A DNA stretch of 64,000 nt from Prochlorococcus sp. MIT 1300 (GCF_034092375.1 NZ_CP139302.1:620001-684000), one strand, 5' to 3'. Numbered from the stretch's first letter, positions 8,574 to 19,738 are shown. Made by a program: numbers and translations. The notes: a model not told the origin generated them from the letters alone.

Positions 8574-10043
8574 TCAAAGGTCTCCAAAACCCTTCTTTTT
8601 CTTGACTGGACGCTGCCTTCTAGGGGCGGCCGCTCCTCCTCGACCGGTTCTGCCATGAGCAGGCAAACCACCTCCCATCCCTGGGATAGATCCACCTAGG
8701 TCTCCCATTCCAGGTAAACCTCCCATCCCTGGCAAGCCCCCCATACCACCACTCGACATCTGCTTCATAAAGCCGCGCATTTTCTGGAAATCAGCCAAAA
8801 CCTTTTCTACGTCTGAAGCAGCGTATCCACTTCCCAAAGCAACTCTCCGACGACGAGAGGGATGAGCGGCGAGAAGCTCAGGCTGAGTTCGCTCTATAGG
8901 AGTCATTGAACCAATCATTGCCTCGATTCTTTTAAATTGTTCTTCCCCTTGTTTAAGCATTCCATCATCAATCTTGTTCATTCCAGGGATCATCTTCATC
9001 AAGCCTCCTAAAGACCCCATCCGCTTAATCAATCTCATCTGTTTTAAAAAATCTGAAAAATCAAACGTTGCTTCCTGCAACTTCTTTTGCATCTTTTCTA
9101 CATCAGCTATTTCAACTTCTTTTTGTGCCTTCTCAACAAGAGTAAGGACATCGCCCATGCCTAAAATTCGACTTGCCATCCTTTCGGGATGAAAAGGCTG
9201 CAAAGCTTCGACCTTTTCACCAGTACCTACAAACTTGATTGGCTTGCCACTAATTTTTCGAATAGAAAGCGCTGCTCCCCCCCTTGAATCTCCATCGAGT
9301 TTGGTTAAAACTGCTCCTGTAATTCCTACCTTTTTATGAAAAGCTCTAGTTAATTCAGCGGCCTCCTGACCAATCATTGAATCAACCACTAGCAAAACTT
9401 CTTCAGGGTCAACTGCCGATCTAATTCGAACCATTTCTTCCATCATCTCGGCATCTATCTGAAGACGACCAGCCGTATCAACAAGAACTACATCCATCCT
9501 CTCGTCTCTGGCTTTAAAGAGTCCTGCTGCCGCTATCTCCTCTGGCTTAGCGTCTACTCCCAAACTAAAAACGTCTAACCCAATCTCAGAACCAAGTGTT
9601 TCCAACTGATCAATAGCTGCCGGTCGGTAGACATCAGCTGCAACCAATAACACTCTCTTCCCTTGATCTTTTAAATGCAGTCCTAACTTGGCAGTAGCAG
9701 TTGTCTTCCCTGCACCTTGAAGCCCTGCCATCAAAACAACAGTGGGTGGATTTGCTGTCATTTCCAATGGAGCATTAGCTCCACCCATTACTTCAACTAG
9801 CTGTTGATGTACTAATTGAATAAACTTCTGATCAGGACTAATTCCCCGAACCACCTCCTCCCCAAGTGTTTTTTCTCGTACTTCTTCAACAAAATCTTTA
9901 ACAACAGGTAAACTCACATCGGCTTCTAAAAGAGCTCTGCGCACCTGCTTTAAAGCAATTTCTACATTGCTCTCACTAATCTTTGCTTGGCCCCTAAGCC
10001 CTTTGACTGCATCCTCAAAACGGGCTGAAAGCTCATCAAACAT
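8574..10043 (-). CDS. ffh: Ffh, signal recognition particle GTPase
   Basis: A 489-residue SRP54. The N domain is at about residues 1-85. The G domain has LQGAGKTTATAKLG, DTAGRLQID and TKLDGDSRGG. The C-terminal M domain is Met-rich (MRLIKRMGSLGGLMKMIPGM), ending in a Gly/Met/Pro repeat tail and a basic patch (RRQRPVKKKKGFGDL). It binds signal sequences at the ribosome and docks with FtsY. Its RNA partner gene is also in this window (38490-38585). The next gene downstream is rpsP. Confidence 0.98.
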   Translation of the reverse strand: MFDELSARFEDAVKGLRGQAKISESNVEIALKQVRRALLEADVSLPVVKDFVEEVREKTLGEEVVRGISPDQKFIQLVHQQLVEVMGGANAPLEMTANPPTVVLMAGLQGAGKTTATAKLGLHLKDQGKRVLLVAADVYRPAAIDQLETLGSEIGLDVFSLGVDAKPEEIAAAGLFKARDERMDVVLVDTAGRLQIDAEMMEEMVRIRSAVDPEEVLLVVDSMIGQEAAELTRAFHKKVGITGAVLTKLDGDSRGGAALSIRKISGKPIKFVGTGEKVEALQPFHPERMASRILGMGDVLTLVEKAQKEVEIADVEKMQKKLQEATFDFSDFLKQMRLIKRMGSLGGLMKMIPGMNKIDDGMLKQGEEQFKRIEAMIGSMTPIERTQPELLAAHPSRRRRVALGSGYAASDVEKVLADFQKMRGFMKQMSSGGMGGLPGMGGLPGMGDLGGSIPGMGGGLPAHGRTGRGGAAAPRRQRPVKKKKGFGDL

Positions 10044-10127
10044 GGGAAAAGAGCAATAGAAACCTCATTTAATAATCATAAAAACTATCTGCGTCTTTTT
10101 CAGGCGAATTAAAAAACTTGTCTCATT

Positions 10128-12158
10128 TTAATTCTTGAAAGCATGTAGACGCCACACATCAGCATCTCTTCCCAAAATATAAGTTACTGCAAGGTCTTTA
10201 ATCGAAGTTTGTGCGAGAGTGTTACCTGAACGATCTAATCGCACATCATTGTAATTGACCTTTGCCTGAACCTCAATTCGACGAGGTTTTCTACTAACAA
10301 TATTAATTGAAGTTATGTTGGCTTCAATCTCCTGTCGCTGCCGGAGAGCAGCATCTTTAGAACGCTCTTTAGCCAGTGCCTCGACCAAATGCTTCCTAGC
10401 AACTATTTCTAAATTTTCAGACATAGATCCAGAAAGAAAAGTTGATTTACTTGATAACCAAACCTCCAATAATTCAAGGATCTCAGCTCTGTCTGGTCGA
10501 TCAGACGTTAAAGGTTTTACCTTCATAACCTCCTTTTCCTCAAGGGATTCTTTATCTTGTTTAAAGTCAATATTTTCAAGGTCATCCTTCGTCTCTCCTA
10601 ACTCCTCTTTAGTAAGTTCTTGAGTTAAGTCTGAATTGTTTCTACGCAAAACTAATTGATAAATATTTGGAGCAAAAAATATAGTTATTGCTAAAAAACC
10701 TAGAGAAGTGCCAACCAATATCAAACCAAAAGGAGATTTCAAAGGCTTAAAGGGTGTCAATAAATCCTTGAATCTCAAAACAGAAGAATGTAAATACTCA
10801 AAGGGTCTATTTATTGCAAAAGCGCTGGCATCATCATTGATATTGTTGAAAAGGTCTTCTTTTATTTCTTCATCATCAACTTCAACCAACTGTTCACTGT
10901 CATCACTCAACAATAAATCTTTAGTTGACTGCTCAGAAGACAAGGAAGAAAGGAACGAGAAGCCTGCTTTAGCAAGACCTAATGCACCTTTTCTTTCTAG
11001 TTGCTCTACAAAATTCTGAACATCTCTATCAGCGAACCAAGATTCAAGATCAACTTCTTCTGAGTCAACATCTCGGAAACCTGGCAAGACATCTTTCTTT
11101 AGCCAATCGCGACAATAATCACACAATGCCGCAAGGTCATCACCAGGATAGTTATCCAACCAAGTACATAGCTTTTCATCAGGACTTTGTCTAAATTTTT
11201 CTTTCGCAAGTTCTACATCAGCAAGCAAAAGGTCAAGACAGCCAAGCAAGGGGAAAGAATCAAGCCCCTTAAAATTAATTCTTTTGAGAAACTGTCTTGC
11301 TTCATTTAGCCGCTCTGGCTTCCTTCTAGAGAATCCAGATGCAGTAAGAGCTAAAACGGCTAAAAAGCCTGCCTCATCAGAACCTTCTTTATGCCAGGCA
11401 ATAAACAGATCTGCCTGTTCTTGAACAGTTAAAAACTTTCGAATCTGTTGAAAAAAGACCTCAAATTCAGATTGGTCCAGTCCACTCCTAAGAGATTTTT
11501 GTCTTCGCCCTTCTAATCCCCCTCTTTGTGATACGAAATCATCTAAAAGCCTTATTCCTTCTTGATGAGAAGACTGGTCACCTAGATCTCTACTTAAAAG
11601 ATCCAGAATTCGATAAGGAAGCAATTGCTCAAGGTCATCTTCAAGATTCTTTCTCTCTTCGGGGAGCTTTCCCATCCTCTGAAGCAATTGAATACCTTCC
11701 TTCAAAAGCATCCCAGCGGATTGATAGCGCCTCTCTTCTTTCTCTTGTTTTGCCGCTTCCTTGCAAGCCAGTGCTGAAACAAGAATCAAATCCGCCTCTC
11801 TACTACTGCCCAAAGCAGGCGCCTGAGGAGGCTTAAGACGCTTAGATGCGAGCTGAAACGCCTCAAAGGACGCATCTGCCTCCCATAGCAAAATCAAACC
11901 AGCAATTTCTTTCCTGGAAGGGACTTCCAGCCCAACAGCACCCTTCAAGAGAGCAGTTTCATATTCCTTACGTAAGGACGAATCACTCAACAAATCTGCA
12001 GAAAGTCTCAGCAGCTCCGCTCTTTGAGAAAGAGTCTCGTGAGTAAACCCTTGCTCAGGAGCTTTGTCCAACCGCAACTGCAAAGCCCTTAAGACTTCTC
12101 CAGCGTCAACGGATGGACTTACTCCTAACAAGCGGAAATGATCAATCGGCAATTCCAC
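10128..12158 (-). CDS. ftn2: Ftn2/ZipN (ARC6-like) cell-division protein
   Basis: A 676-residue protein that anchors FtsZ in cyanobacteria and chloroplasts. The N-terminus has a degenerate J-like domain (DHFRLLGVSPSVDAGEVLRA, LSDSSLRKEYETALLKGA). The middle is helical and repeat-like. One transmembrane segment lies at about residue 490 (GLILVGTSLGFLAITIFFA). An acidic linker follows, and the C-terminal IMS domain reads RRIEVQAKVNYNDVRLDRSG and AVTYILGRDADVWRLHAF. The length is close to the family norm. It is divergent from pdhA. ftsZ and ftsQ lie elsewhere in the window. Confidence 0.93.
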   Translation of the reverse strand: MELPIDHFRLLGVSPSVDAGEVLRALQLRLDKAPEQGFTHETLSQRAELLRLSADLLSDSSLRKEYETALLKGAVGLEVPSRKEIAGLILLWEADASFEAFQLASKRLKPPQAPALGSSREADLILVSALACKEAAKQEKEERRYQSAGMLLKEGIQLLQRMGKLPEERKNLEDDLEQLLPYRILDLLSRDLGDQSSHQEGIRLLDDFVSQRGGLEGRRQKSLRSGLDQSEFEVFFQQIRKFLTVQEQADLFIAWHKEGSDEAGFLAVLALTASGFSRRKPERLNEARQFLKRINFKGLDSFPLLGCLDLLLADVELAKEKFRQSPDEKLCTWLDNYPGDDLAALCDYCRDWLKKDVLPGFRDVDSEEVDLESWFADRDVQNFVEQLERKGALGLAKAGFSFLSSLSSEQSTKDLLLSDDSEQLVEVDDEEIKEDLFNNINDDASAFAINRPFEYLHSSVLRFKDLLTPFKPLKSPFGLILVGTSLGFLAITIFFAPNIYQLVLRRNNSDLTQELTKEELGETKDDLENIDFKQDKESLEEKEVMKVKPLTSDRPDRAEILELLEVWLSSKSTFLSGSMSENLEIVARKHLVEALAKERSKDAALRQRQEIEANITSINIVSRKPRRIEVQAKVNYNDVRLDRSGNTLAQTSIKDLAVTYILGRDADVWRLHAFKN

Positions 12159-12261
12159 TAACTGCTAAGCCATTGGCATAAAACTCTAGGCATTGGAAGG
12201 GGTTTTGCCTATTCTTAATCCACAGGACCTTACAGTCGTAAATGGATAGAGCGCATATCTC

Positions 12262-13353
12262 ATGAGCAAAGAAACTACAACCACAGCCAAAGAGCCCGCC
12301 CAAAGGGCATTTCCAGCGGAAGAACACGCTGAAAGGCTCTCAAATTTGGTCTCATCTCAACCAGCGGTAATAGACCGCAAAACCGGGCTGGAGCTCTTCA
12401 GGGACATGACCTTAGGCAGGCGCTTTGAGGACAAATGCGCTGAAATGTATTACCGAGGGAAGATGTTCGGATTTGTTCATTTATACAACGGCCAAGAAGC
12501 AGTTAGTACAGGTGTTATTGGAGCAATGAAACTTAAACATGACTGGTTCTGTAGTACTTATCGCGATCACGTACACGCTCTTAGTGCTGGGGTGCCAGCC
12601 AAAGAAGTAATGAGTGAACTTTTCGGCAAGGAAACTGGTTGCAGTAAGGGCAGGGGCGGCTCTATGCATCTTTTTTCAAAAGAACATCACCTTTTAGGTG
12701 GATATGCCTTTATCGGTGAAGGGATCCCAGTAGCACTTGGAGCGGCCTTCACTAGTAGATACAAACGTGACGCTCTTGGAGATGAAAAAAGTGATTCTGT
12801 AACTGCTGCCTTCTTTGGTGATGGAACCTGTAATAACGGTCAATTCTTTGAATGTCTAAACATGGCCCAACTTTGGAAATTGCCAATCATTTTTGTCGTG
12901 GAAAACAATAAGTGGGCAATCGGAATGGCTCATGACCGAGCGACAAGTGACCCAGAGATATGGAGGAAAGCCGGAGCCTTTGGCATGGCTGGAGAAGAAG
13001 TCGATGGAATGGACGTACTTGCAGTACGAGGAGCAGCGCAAAGAGCAATAAAAAGAGCACGTGAAGGCAAGGGCCCAACAGTCCTGGAATGTCTTACATA
13101 TCGCTACAGAGGCCACTCACTAGCAGATCCTGACGAGTTGAGGCTAGAAGAGGAAAAATCCTTCTGGGCTAAAAGAGATCCACTAAAAAAACTTGAAAAA
13201 GATCTCACTGATCAAGATCTAGTGGAAGATAAAGAACTAAGGGGAATTGAGAAAGAAATCGATGCTGAAGTACTAGACGCAGTTGAGTTTGCATTAAATG
13301 CCCCTGAGCCAAGCCCCAACGAACTAACAAGATATATATGGGCTGAAGATTAG
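12262..13353 (+). CDS. pdhA: PdhA, pyruvate dehydrogenase E1 alpha subunit
   Basis: A 363-residue thiamine-diphosphate enzyme subunit that decarboxylates pyruvate and passes the acetyl group to lipoyl-E2. The ThDP motif [15 protein letters not shown] ending [10 protein letters not shown] is clear, along with [18 protein letters not shown] and [13 protein letters not shown] (phosphorylation-loop region of the family). The start gives a Thr/Lys/Ala-rich N-terminus of normal length. lpd, the E3 partner, lies separately at 22346-23800. Confidence 0.97.
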   Translation: MSKETTTTAKEPAQRAFPAEEHAERLSNLVSSQPAVIDRKTGLELFRDMTLGRRFEDKCAEMYYRGKMFGFVHLYNGQEAVSTGVIGAMKLKHDWFCSTYRDHVHALSAGVPAKEVMSELFGKETGCSKGRGGSMHLFSKEHHLLGGYAFIGEGIPVALGAAFTSRYKRDALGDEKSDSVTAAFFGDGTCNNGQFFECLNMAQLWKLPIIFVVENNKWAIGMAHDRATSDPEIWRKAGAFGMAGEEVDGMDVLAVRGAAQRAIKRAREGKGPTVLECLTYRYRGHSLADPDELRLEEEKSFWAKRDPLKKLEKDLTDQDLVEDKELRGIEKEIDAEVLDAVEFALNAPEPSPNELTRYIWAED

Positions 13354-13409
13354 ATTGCTAAACCTAAATTAGGTTAATAATTAAATCTATAATATAAGCA
13401 GCTAAAATA

Positions 13410-14351
13410 CTAAAAACCCCCTGGAAGTTTTCTCGTTAGGTTTCTGAGCTTACGAAGAGCTTTTAGCTCTACTTGTCGAACTCTCTCTCTCGAGACTTCA
13501 GTCAATCTACCTATCTCTGCAAGGGTGTGTCTTTCATTTCCCTCTAATCCAAAGCGAAGCCTTAAAACATGTTGTTCTTGTTCACTTAAATGACTAAGCC
13601 ATCGACCGAGTTGTTCGTGGTGAATTCGTTGCTCAACTTTATCCAAAGGTTCTTCTAAAGAAGCATCAGCAATTAAATCGCCCAAGAAGCTTCGTCCTTC
13701 TTCTCCATTTACAGGGGCATCAAGGCTGCTTGTGGTCAACGCCTGACGCAGAAGAGAATCAAGCTCCTCTAGAGGCATATCTAATGCCTCAGCAATTTCA
13801 AACCGACTAGGCATAGCACCTAATTTGTGCGCAAGATCAAGGCTTACCTTGCGAATGGTTGTAAGCCTTTCACTCAAATGAACGGGTAAACGAATAGTCC
13901 TTGACTGACAAGCAATTGCCCTAGTCATGCTTTGACGTATCCACCAAAAGGCATAAGTAGAAAACTTGTATCCACGGGTGGGGTCAAATTTTTCAACAGC
14001 TCTCTCTAAGCCCAAAGAGCCTTCTTGGATCAAATCTAAAAGTTCTAACCCTTTACCTTGATACTTCTTGGCAACGCTCACTACAAGACGAAGATTTGCT
14101 TTCATCATCCGTTCCTTCGCCCGTCGACCTATTCGAATCATTCGTCGTTCATGTGAAGTGAACTTCTTGGTTTCTCCTGCTACCAACCCATCTTCTGTGA
14201 GGTTCATCATTGTCTGAACCTGATTGCCCAGCTCAATTTCCTCGGCGGGGGTAAGCAAAGGAATTCTTCCAATAGTTGAGAGATACCAACTAATTGGATC
14301 ACTACCCCTTCGTCTTTGGGACTCGGTTCCCCTAGTCGCTGTTGCAACCAT
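13410..14351 (-). CDS. Group 2 sigma-70 factor
   Basis: A sigma factor of about 313 residues without the long region 1.1 of the primary factor. Region 1.2 reads DPISWYLSTIGRIPLLTPAE. Region 2 has MMKANLRLVVSVAKKYQGKG, LDLIQEGSLGLERAVEKFDP and GYKFSTYAFWWIRQSMTRAI. Region 4 has a helix-turn-helix with TLAEIGRLTEVSRERVRQVE. The frame stays open 30 residues further upstream (to 14441), but MVATATRG at 14351 is the more natural start because upstream residues show no sigma similarity. It is probably a non-essential RpoD-like regulator of stress or light responses. The exact Sig letter cannot be set. Confidence 0.92.
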   Translation of the reverse strand: MVATATRGTESQRRRGSDPISWYLSTIGRIPLLTPAEEIELGNQVQTMMNLTEDGLVAGETKKFTSHERRMIRIGRRAKERMMKANLRLVVSVAKKYQGKGLELLDLIQEGSLGLERAVEKFDPTRGYKFSTYAFWWIRQSMTRAIACQSRTIRLPVHLSERLTTIRKVSLDLAHKLGAMPSRFEIAEALDMPLEELDSLLRQALTTSSLDAPVNGEEGRSFLGDLIADASLEEPLDKVEQRIHHEQLGRWLSHLSEQEQHVLRLRFGLEGNERHTLAEIGRLTEVSRERVRQVELKALRKLRNLTRKLPGGF

Positions 14352-14455
14352 TTTCAACTTTCCCCAACTCAATAGAAGGGACTTTCCTACAGGTATTTGG
14401 TAAAACCCTCTTGTTTTCAAAAAGGTTTCGGATTTATGCAAGGAAATCTACACAT

Positions 14456-16063
14456 TTACCCCTTTGCACTGCTAAATAAGTACAAATCCTTGTGATCTTG
14501 GGAACATTTCCCCGATTGGATGCCAAGGGTGAATTCTTCTAAAGATCGACAGATAGAACTTGCAGCACCACCATCGCAAGACTGCCTAGCAGCCTGGGAA
14601 TGAATTAATGCACACATCGCTAGGTCCTGAGCTTTTGCAAAGCCCCTAGCAGCGACTCCAATAGAACCAATACCAACTGCATAACCAGCCAAAAGATCAC
14701 CAAGCCCAGCCCTTGCAGTCCAGGGAGCTGTATCGAGTAATTGCCAAACACCATCAGAACTGTCAGCGACAATACTGTTTGCGCCTTTGAGCAAAACAGT
14801 TCCTTGAAGCAAGTCTGCGGCCTTCAAAGCAGCCTCAACAGGATTAAAGAGAGGTATCTCGGGGAACAAACGCTGAAACTCAGCCAAATGAGGTGTGATC
14901 CATATTGGTCCGTTTCGATGTCGAAATAACTTCGAACCCTCGGGACAAAAAGCTATTGCATTTAAAGCATCAGCATCTAAAACTAATAATCCTTGAAAAG
15001 CCTCAAAGATTTCCTTCAAATAAATCCATGATTTTTCTTCCACTCTTAATCCTGGGCCTAATAAAAGGCCATCAAACCTGTCCAGATTTTGGTTCTCTAC
15101 AAGACCCTGCAAAGAAACTCCATCATCTTTTATTTTAGGAATAGGGTCCAGGAAAACAACCTCAGGAATTGTGCTCCAGATTTGTTTAGTTATTTGTTTG
15201 GGAAGAATCGCCTTTAAACTACCAACTCCACTTGCAAGAGCACCCTTTAATGCAATCAGAGCAGCTCCTGGATATTGATCACTACCTGCAATTACAAGAG
15301 ATCTACCTCGCTTGTATTTAGAGGCATTTACAGGTGGACTAGGCAATAAAACCTTATCCAAATCAAAACTGGAAAGCAATTTTGGAGTTTCCTTAGTAAG
15401 TTTCTTTTGGAGAAAATTCTGCTTTAAACCAACATCTATACGAACCAAATGTCCAACATAAGGTAGGGCCTGATCCTGAACCAAACCTTGTTTGATCAAC
15501 CCAACAGTTAATGTGGTATATGCCTTAGCGACATTTGTCCCAAGTTTATTCCCCGTATCAGAAGAAATTCCAGCAGGAACATCTAAAGAGACCATCTTTC
15601 CTAATTGATAAGAATTCCGAGCAGCAAACAAACTAGAAATCAACTCTGGCAATGGTCTACTTTGACCAACACCAAATAGAGCCTCAATCCACAAACAATT
15701 TTCTTGAGCTTTAGGTGTAACTTGAATTTGTTCCACCCCTAGCCAATGCAAATTAGAAAGATGACTTGCAGTTAAATCCTTTTTAATTGGAAAAGGGCAC
15801 CAGAGTTGAACCTGGTACCCAGCCAAATGCAATTCCCTTGCTACAACAAGTCCATCACCACCATTGTGACCAGGGCCTACAAGAACAAGCACACCATTAG
15901 AAAGCAAGTCAGGCTTTTCTAAGAACCAAGAGGCCATGCCTAATCCAACTTTTTCCATCAGAGAAGCCACAGGCAGCCCGCTCTCAAAAAGCTCATGTTC
16001 CAAACCCATTATTTGGCTAGAAGTAACCATCAGGTGTTCGGCATCAAATGCAGGCCAGCTCAC
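14456..16063 (-). CDS. nnrD: Bifunctional NAD(P)HX epimerase / ADP-dependent NAD(P)HX dehydratase
   Basis: A 535-residue fusion. The N-terminal YjeF-N epimerase domain (about 1-215) has VLVGPGHNGGDGLVVARELH and SLDVPAGISSDTG. The C-terminal ribokinase-like dehydratase (about 235-520) has SKYKRGRSLVIAGSDQYPGA, LVLDADALNAIA, GPIWITPHLAEFQRLFP and ARAGLGDLLAGYAVG. It repairs hydrated NADH and NADPH. The glycine-rich dehydratase motif reads AGLGD instead of the more common GSGD, a small variation. It is divergent from mnmA. Confidence 0.93.
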   Translation of the reverse strand: MSWPAFDAEHLMVTSSQIMGLEHELFESGLPVASLMEKVGLGMASWFLEKPDLLSNGVLVLVGPGHNGGDGLVVARELHLAGYQVQLWCPFPIKKDLTASHLSNLHWLGVEQIQVTPKAQENCLWIEALFGVGQSRPLPELISSLFAARNSYQLGKMVSLDVPAGISSDTGNKLGTNVAKAYTTLTVGLIKQGLVQDQALPYVGHLVRIDVGLKQNFLQKKLTKETPKLLSSFDLDKVLLPSPPVNASKYKRGRSLVIAGSDQYPGAALIALKGALASGVGSLKAILPKQITKQIWSTIPEVVFLDPIPKIKDDGVSLQGLVENQNLDRFDGLLLGPGLRVEEKSWIYLKEIFEAFQGLLVLDADALNAIAFCPEGSKLFRHRNGPIWITPHLAEFQRLFPEIPLFNPVEAALKAADLLQGTVLLKGANSIVADSSDGVWQLLDTAPWTARAGLGDLLAGYAVGIGSIGVAARGFAKAQDLAMCALIHSQAARQSCDGGAASSICRSLEEFTLGIQSGKCSQDHKDLYLFSSAKG

Positions 16064-16143
16064 AACTATTACGCTTGTTACCTAACTATGGATAAAGAAT
16101 TGCCTTATTGCCTGTAAATAATCAATTTCACCCACGATTTGCC

Positions 16144-17331
16144 ATGCCTTCCTGCTCATTACCGGTCACTCAAACCGGGGCAAAAACACTCGAAGCTCTA
16201 GAGCGCTTTAAAGGCGAACACAAAATTGCTGTAGGCCTCTCAGGTGGAGTTGATAGCTCTTTAACAGCAGCTCTTATGGTTGAAGCTGGATGGGAAGTAG
16301 AAGGTTTAACACTTTGGTTAATGAGTGGTAAAGGGTCATGTTGCTCCGAAGGACTGGTAGATGCAGCAGGTATATGCGATCAACTAGGAATAGTTCACCA
16401 TATAGTTGATTCAAAATCTATTTTTGAAGAACAAATAGTCAACACATTAGTTAAAGGTTATAAAGAAGGAATAACACCTCTTCCATGCTCAAGGTGCAAT
16501 CGTTCAGTCAAGTTTGGTCCAATGCTTAATTGGGCTGAAGAACAACGAAAGATTCCTTTTTTAGCAACTGGGCATTATGCAAGAGTTCGACACCCTGATG
16601 AACAATATTTGCAGATTAAAGGAATCCCAGAAGATAAATCAAGACACCAACTTCTTCGTGGAGCTGATAAAAACAAAGATCAAAGCTACTTCTTATATGA
16701 TCTACCACAAGAAATACTTGCGAAAGTAATCTTTCCTCTTGGAGAATTATCCAAAGAAGACACCAGAAAAGAGGCTGCTAGGCATGGCCTTCGCACAGCA
16801 CAAAAGCCTGAAAGTCAAGACCTATGCCTAGTTGAACATTATGGCTCAATGAAAGATTTTCTTGACAATTATCTGCCATCAAAAAAAGGGGAAATTATTC
16901 TCAAAAACGGAACTGTAATAGGAGAACACGATGGAATACAACATTTCACCATTGGCCAACGAAGAGGGATAGGAGTCGCATGGCATGAGCCACTTCACGT
17001 AACTCGAATAGACGCAGAGAACAATCAAGTTGAAGTTGCACCCAGAGCAGAAGCCGGGCAATCAGAATGTATTGTTGGAAAGATTAACTGGGTGTCAATT
17101 CAACCTCCTTGCGAGCCATTAGAAGTGGAAGTGCAGGTCCGCTATCGAAGTCAACCAGTAGAAGGTTTATTAACACCAATTGAAGCCGAGCAACGTGATA
17201 TTGATGATCATCGACCATATAGATGCATTTTGACTTTTAAAGAGTACCAGTTTTCAATTACACCAGGGCAAGCAGCAGTTTTTTACAGGGGGGATTTACT
17301 CCTCGGTGGAGGCTTAATCGAAAGCATCTAA
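16144..17331 (+). CDS. mnmA: MnmA, tRNA-specific 2-thiouridylase
   Basis: Adds sulfur to U34 of Lys, Glu and Gln tRNAs. The PP-loop [20 protein letters not shown], the catalytic cysteine context [15 protein letters not shown], and the second cysteine in [11 protein letters not shown] are all present, followed by [18 protein letters not shown]. The frame is open from a TTG at 16108. I prefer ATG 16144 because the 12 extra residues show no similarity. The family length supports either start. Confidence 0.95.
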   Translation: MPSCSLPVTQTGAKTLEALERFKGEHKIAVGLSGGVDSSLTAALMVEAGWEVEGLTLWLMSGKGSCCSEGLVDAAGICDQLGIVHHIVDSKSIFEEQIVNTLVKGYKEGITPLPCSRCNRSVKFGPMLNWAEEQRKIPFLATGHYARVRHPDEQYLQIKGIPEDKSRHQLLRGADKNKDQSYFLYDLPQEILAKVIFPLGELSKEDTRKEAARHGLRTAQKPESQDLCLVEHYGSMKDFLDNYLPSKKGEIILKNGTVIGEHDGIQHFTIGQRRGIGVAWHEPLHVTRIDAENNQVEVAPRAEAGQSECIVGKINWVSIQPPCEPLEVEVQVRYRSQPVEGLLTPIEAEQRDIDDHRPYRCILTFKEYQFSITPGQAAVFYRGDLLLGGGLIESI

Positions 17332-17350
17332 AGAATAAAAATTTAATAGT

Positions 17351-18880
17351 CTAACCTTTGAAAAAAATACCAAAAGACCCAAGCACTAAAAACATATAGA
17401 GGGGCAACTCACCCCATTTAGAATAGAAAGTATTAGAGTCATATAGGTGGACTTTTGCTAGGCCATTACCTTCCTTAAATGGATCAACTAGTTGTACTTG
17501 CTCCCCATTGGGTGAAACCAGAGTTGATGGGCCATTATTTGCCACAACTAAAAGATCACGAGCAGTTTCAATACTACGAATTTGAGATAGTGAATTGAAC
17601 TGTGCATGTAAAGAAACAGGGTAGGGATCCAAATTGGCAACTACTAGGAGCCAATTAGCTCCTTTAGAAACAGCATTTGAGAATGAAACACCATTACTCA
17701 ATTCATAACAAATACCAACACCAACTGGAGGTCCCTTCCAATCCAATAGTCTAGAGGGTGCGCCAGGAGTCAACCCTCCTACTGCTGAGAGGCCAATCTT
17801 ATTTAGTCCTGGCCAAGAAGGCACCCACTCGCCTAAAGGTACTAAACGATATTTATCAATTGCCGAAGAGGCTATTTGTTCACCTTTTTCAAAAACCAAT
17901 AATGAACTTCTTTGCTGACCTTTCACTGAACGGAACCCACCAATAAAGCTTGGCAATGGTGCTGGTAAAGGAAGGACTTTGCCATAAGGCAAAGTCCCCT
18001 CTGGAGCAACAAATAAATCTGCCCCCAAATCAGCTGAATCTTCTAAAGCAGTCTGCAATGCATTTGGCAAAAGACGCAATTGTTCCATTGTGAACTTCTT
18101 GCGTGTAGGGATTGCAGGTTGCCATGTACTAACAAGAATTGATCCAGATGATTTATGTCCTGCTAACAAACTCCAACCAAATAAATGTAGTAAAGCTACC
18201 AAGCTAAAACCAATCAATAAAGGCTTAAAAAGCTTTCTACCACTACGCATAGCGATAAATATTTTCCAAATCCACCAACTAATTAACAATTGAATTGTTG
18301 CCAATCCCCCTGCACCAAAAAGTTGGGCCAGCCCTGCCAGAGGTCTATCTAACGGCAAAAGGCTTGAACCCAAACCAATCCAAAACAAAGGCAAACGAGC
18401 AAGTGATACCTCAGCCAGCCCCCAAAGACAGGCCATAACCAGTGCATAAGAAAACTGAATTCGCAAAGTTCCATCCTTATGCACAAAACCAAAAATCAAT
18501 TTGCCAAACCAAGCCCAAAAACCAACAAGAATCCCTCCCAAGAATGCACAAGCTGTCCAAATGATTAATGTAAAAGGAAGGCTCAAGGCAGCATTTATAC
18601 CCACCCAAGTAAGGGGATGCAAAGCAAGCAGCCAAGAATGACTAATAAGGACTGCAAAACCACCCCATATAGAAGCTGCTAATGGATAGCGGCAAATTGA
18701 CCAAAGCAACACCAAAGATGGAGTCATCATCACCACACCGGCATTACTAAGGCCATATCCAGCCAACACCCCCCCAAGTAATCCTCGCAAAAGGATTAAG
18801 AAATACTCGATGCGCTTTGGGTTTAAAGGAAACCGCAGAAGTCGAGACCTCAATGAAAACAGTGAAATTTGTCTAACCAA
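17351..18880 (-). CDS. lnt: Lnt, apolipoprotein N-acyltransferase
   Basis: A 509-residue inner-membrane enzyme that adds the third acyl chain to bacterial lipoproteins. There are about six N-terminal membrane segments (residues about 25-230), then a nitrilase-like domain. Its Glu-Lys-Cys triad is visible in VAPEGTLPYG, SAIDKYRLVPLGEWVPS and VGVGICYELSNGV. The last hydrophobic stretch (LPLYMFLVLGSFGIFF) is the usual C-terminal anchor. It converges on mnmA. Confidence 0.94.
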   Translation of the reverse strand: MVRQISLFSLRSRLLRFPLNPKRIEYFLILLRGLLGGVLAGYGLSNAGVVMMTPSLVLLWSICRYPLAASIWGGFAVLISHSWLLALHPLTWVGINAALSLPFTLIIWTACAFLGGILVGFWAWFGKLIFGFVHKDGTLRIQFSYALVMACLWGLAEVSLARLPLFWIGLGSSLLPLDRPLAGLAQLFGAGGLATIQLLISWWIWKIFIAMRSGRKLFKPLLIGFSLVALLHLFGWSLLAGHKSSGSILVSTWQPAIPTRKKFTMEQLRLLPNALQTALEDSADLGADLFVAPEGTLPYGKVLPLPAPLPSFIGGFRSVKGQQRSSLLVFEKGEQIASSAIDKYRLVPLGEWVPSWPGLNKIGLSAVGGLTPGAPSRLLDWKGPPVGVGICYELSNGVSFSNAVSKGANWLLVVANLDPYPVSLHAQFNSLSQIRSIETARDLLVVANNGPSTLVSPNGEQVQLVDPFKEGNGLAKVHLYDSNTFYSKWGELPLYMFLVLGSFGIFFKG

Positions 18881-19103
18881 TTTCCCCTATAAAGGATAGT
18901 GAAACATCAACTCCTATTCGCAAGAGAAGAATTAATAAGGAGAATGCCTGAAATTAATCAGGATTAGACGAAGCTGATGACATGTAAAGCACCTCAAGGT
19001 ATTGAGAACAAGTCATACAAAGGTCACACTAAAAATCCATCGGTTTTCAAATTTATAATTAGCGAAGTAACCTTTCTCATAGGAAAACCTAAAAACCAAA
19101 ACG

Positions 19104-19706
19104 ATGAAAGACATCCTGATAAGTTTTACTGTTTTTGTCTGCTGTTTAATCGTTGCACTAGCAAGCCAGATCGTTGCTCCCTCGGCTATAGCCGCTAGCA
19201 ATGAAGAGCCTCTGACTCAAACTAACCTTCAAAAGGTTGAGCAAGCTGCTGTTTCAACAAACGTTTTTGAGCTTGACCCTGACGATCCCAATCCAGTTCT
19301 TTTTGCAATGGCTTCCTCAAAGGACACCCTTGGAAGTACAGATCTAGGAACACCTATTGAATCAGAGACTCCTCAAATGACCTCAAGTGGATTAATGATC
19401 ACAGAAATCTCACTTGGCACAGGTGATGAGGCATCAGCTGGACAAACTGTATCGGTGCACTATCGAGGGACCCTTGAGAATGGCAATGAATTTGACAGTA
19501 GTTATGGCCGAGGCCCTTTTACTTTCCCTCTAGGAGCTGGAAGAGTAATAAAAGGATGGGATGAAGGTGTCGCGGGAATGAAAGTAGGCGGGAAAAGAAA
19601 ATTAGTAATACCACCTGAGCTCGGATATGGCTCTAGAGGGGCAGGACAAGTAATTCCACCAAACGCGACCCTCATTTTTGAAGTTGAACTTCTGAGTATC
19701 AAGTGA
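19104..19706 (+). CDS. FKBP-type peptidyl-prolyl cis-trans isomerase, exported
   Basis: A 200-residue protein. The N-terminal signal peptide (about residues 1-31, [18 protein letters not shown]) targets it to the periplasm or thylakoid lumen. A spacer of about 65 residues is followed by a full FKBP domain: [77 protein letters not shown]. All aromatic pocket residues of the family appear present. It lies just upstream of the nickel-SOD module, with 72 bases between stop and next start. Confidence 0.95.
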   Translation: MKDILISFTVFVCCLIVALASQIVAPSAIAASNEEPLTQTNLQKVEQAAVSTNVFELDPDDPNPVLFAMASSKDTLGSTDLGTPIESETPQMTSSGLMITEISLGTGDEASAGQTVSVHYRGTLENGNEFDSSYGRGPFTFPLGAGRVIKGWDEGVAGMKVGGKRKLVIPPELGYGSRGAGQVIPPNATLIFEVELLSIK

Positions 19707-19738
19707 GCCTCATCCCTTGTGAATTGAAGATGAATTTC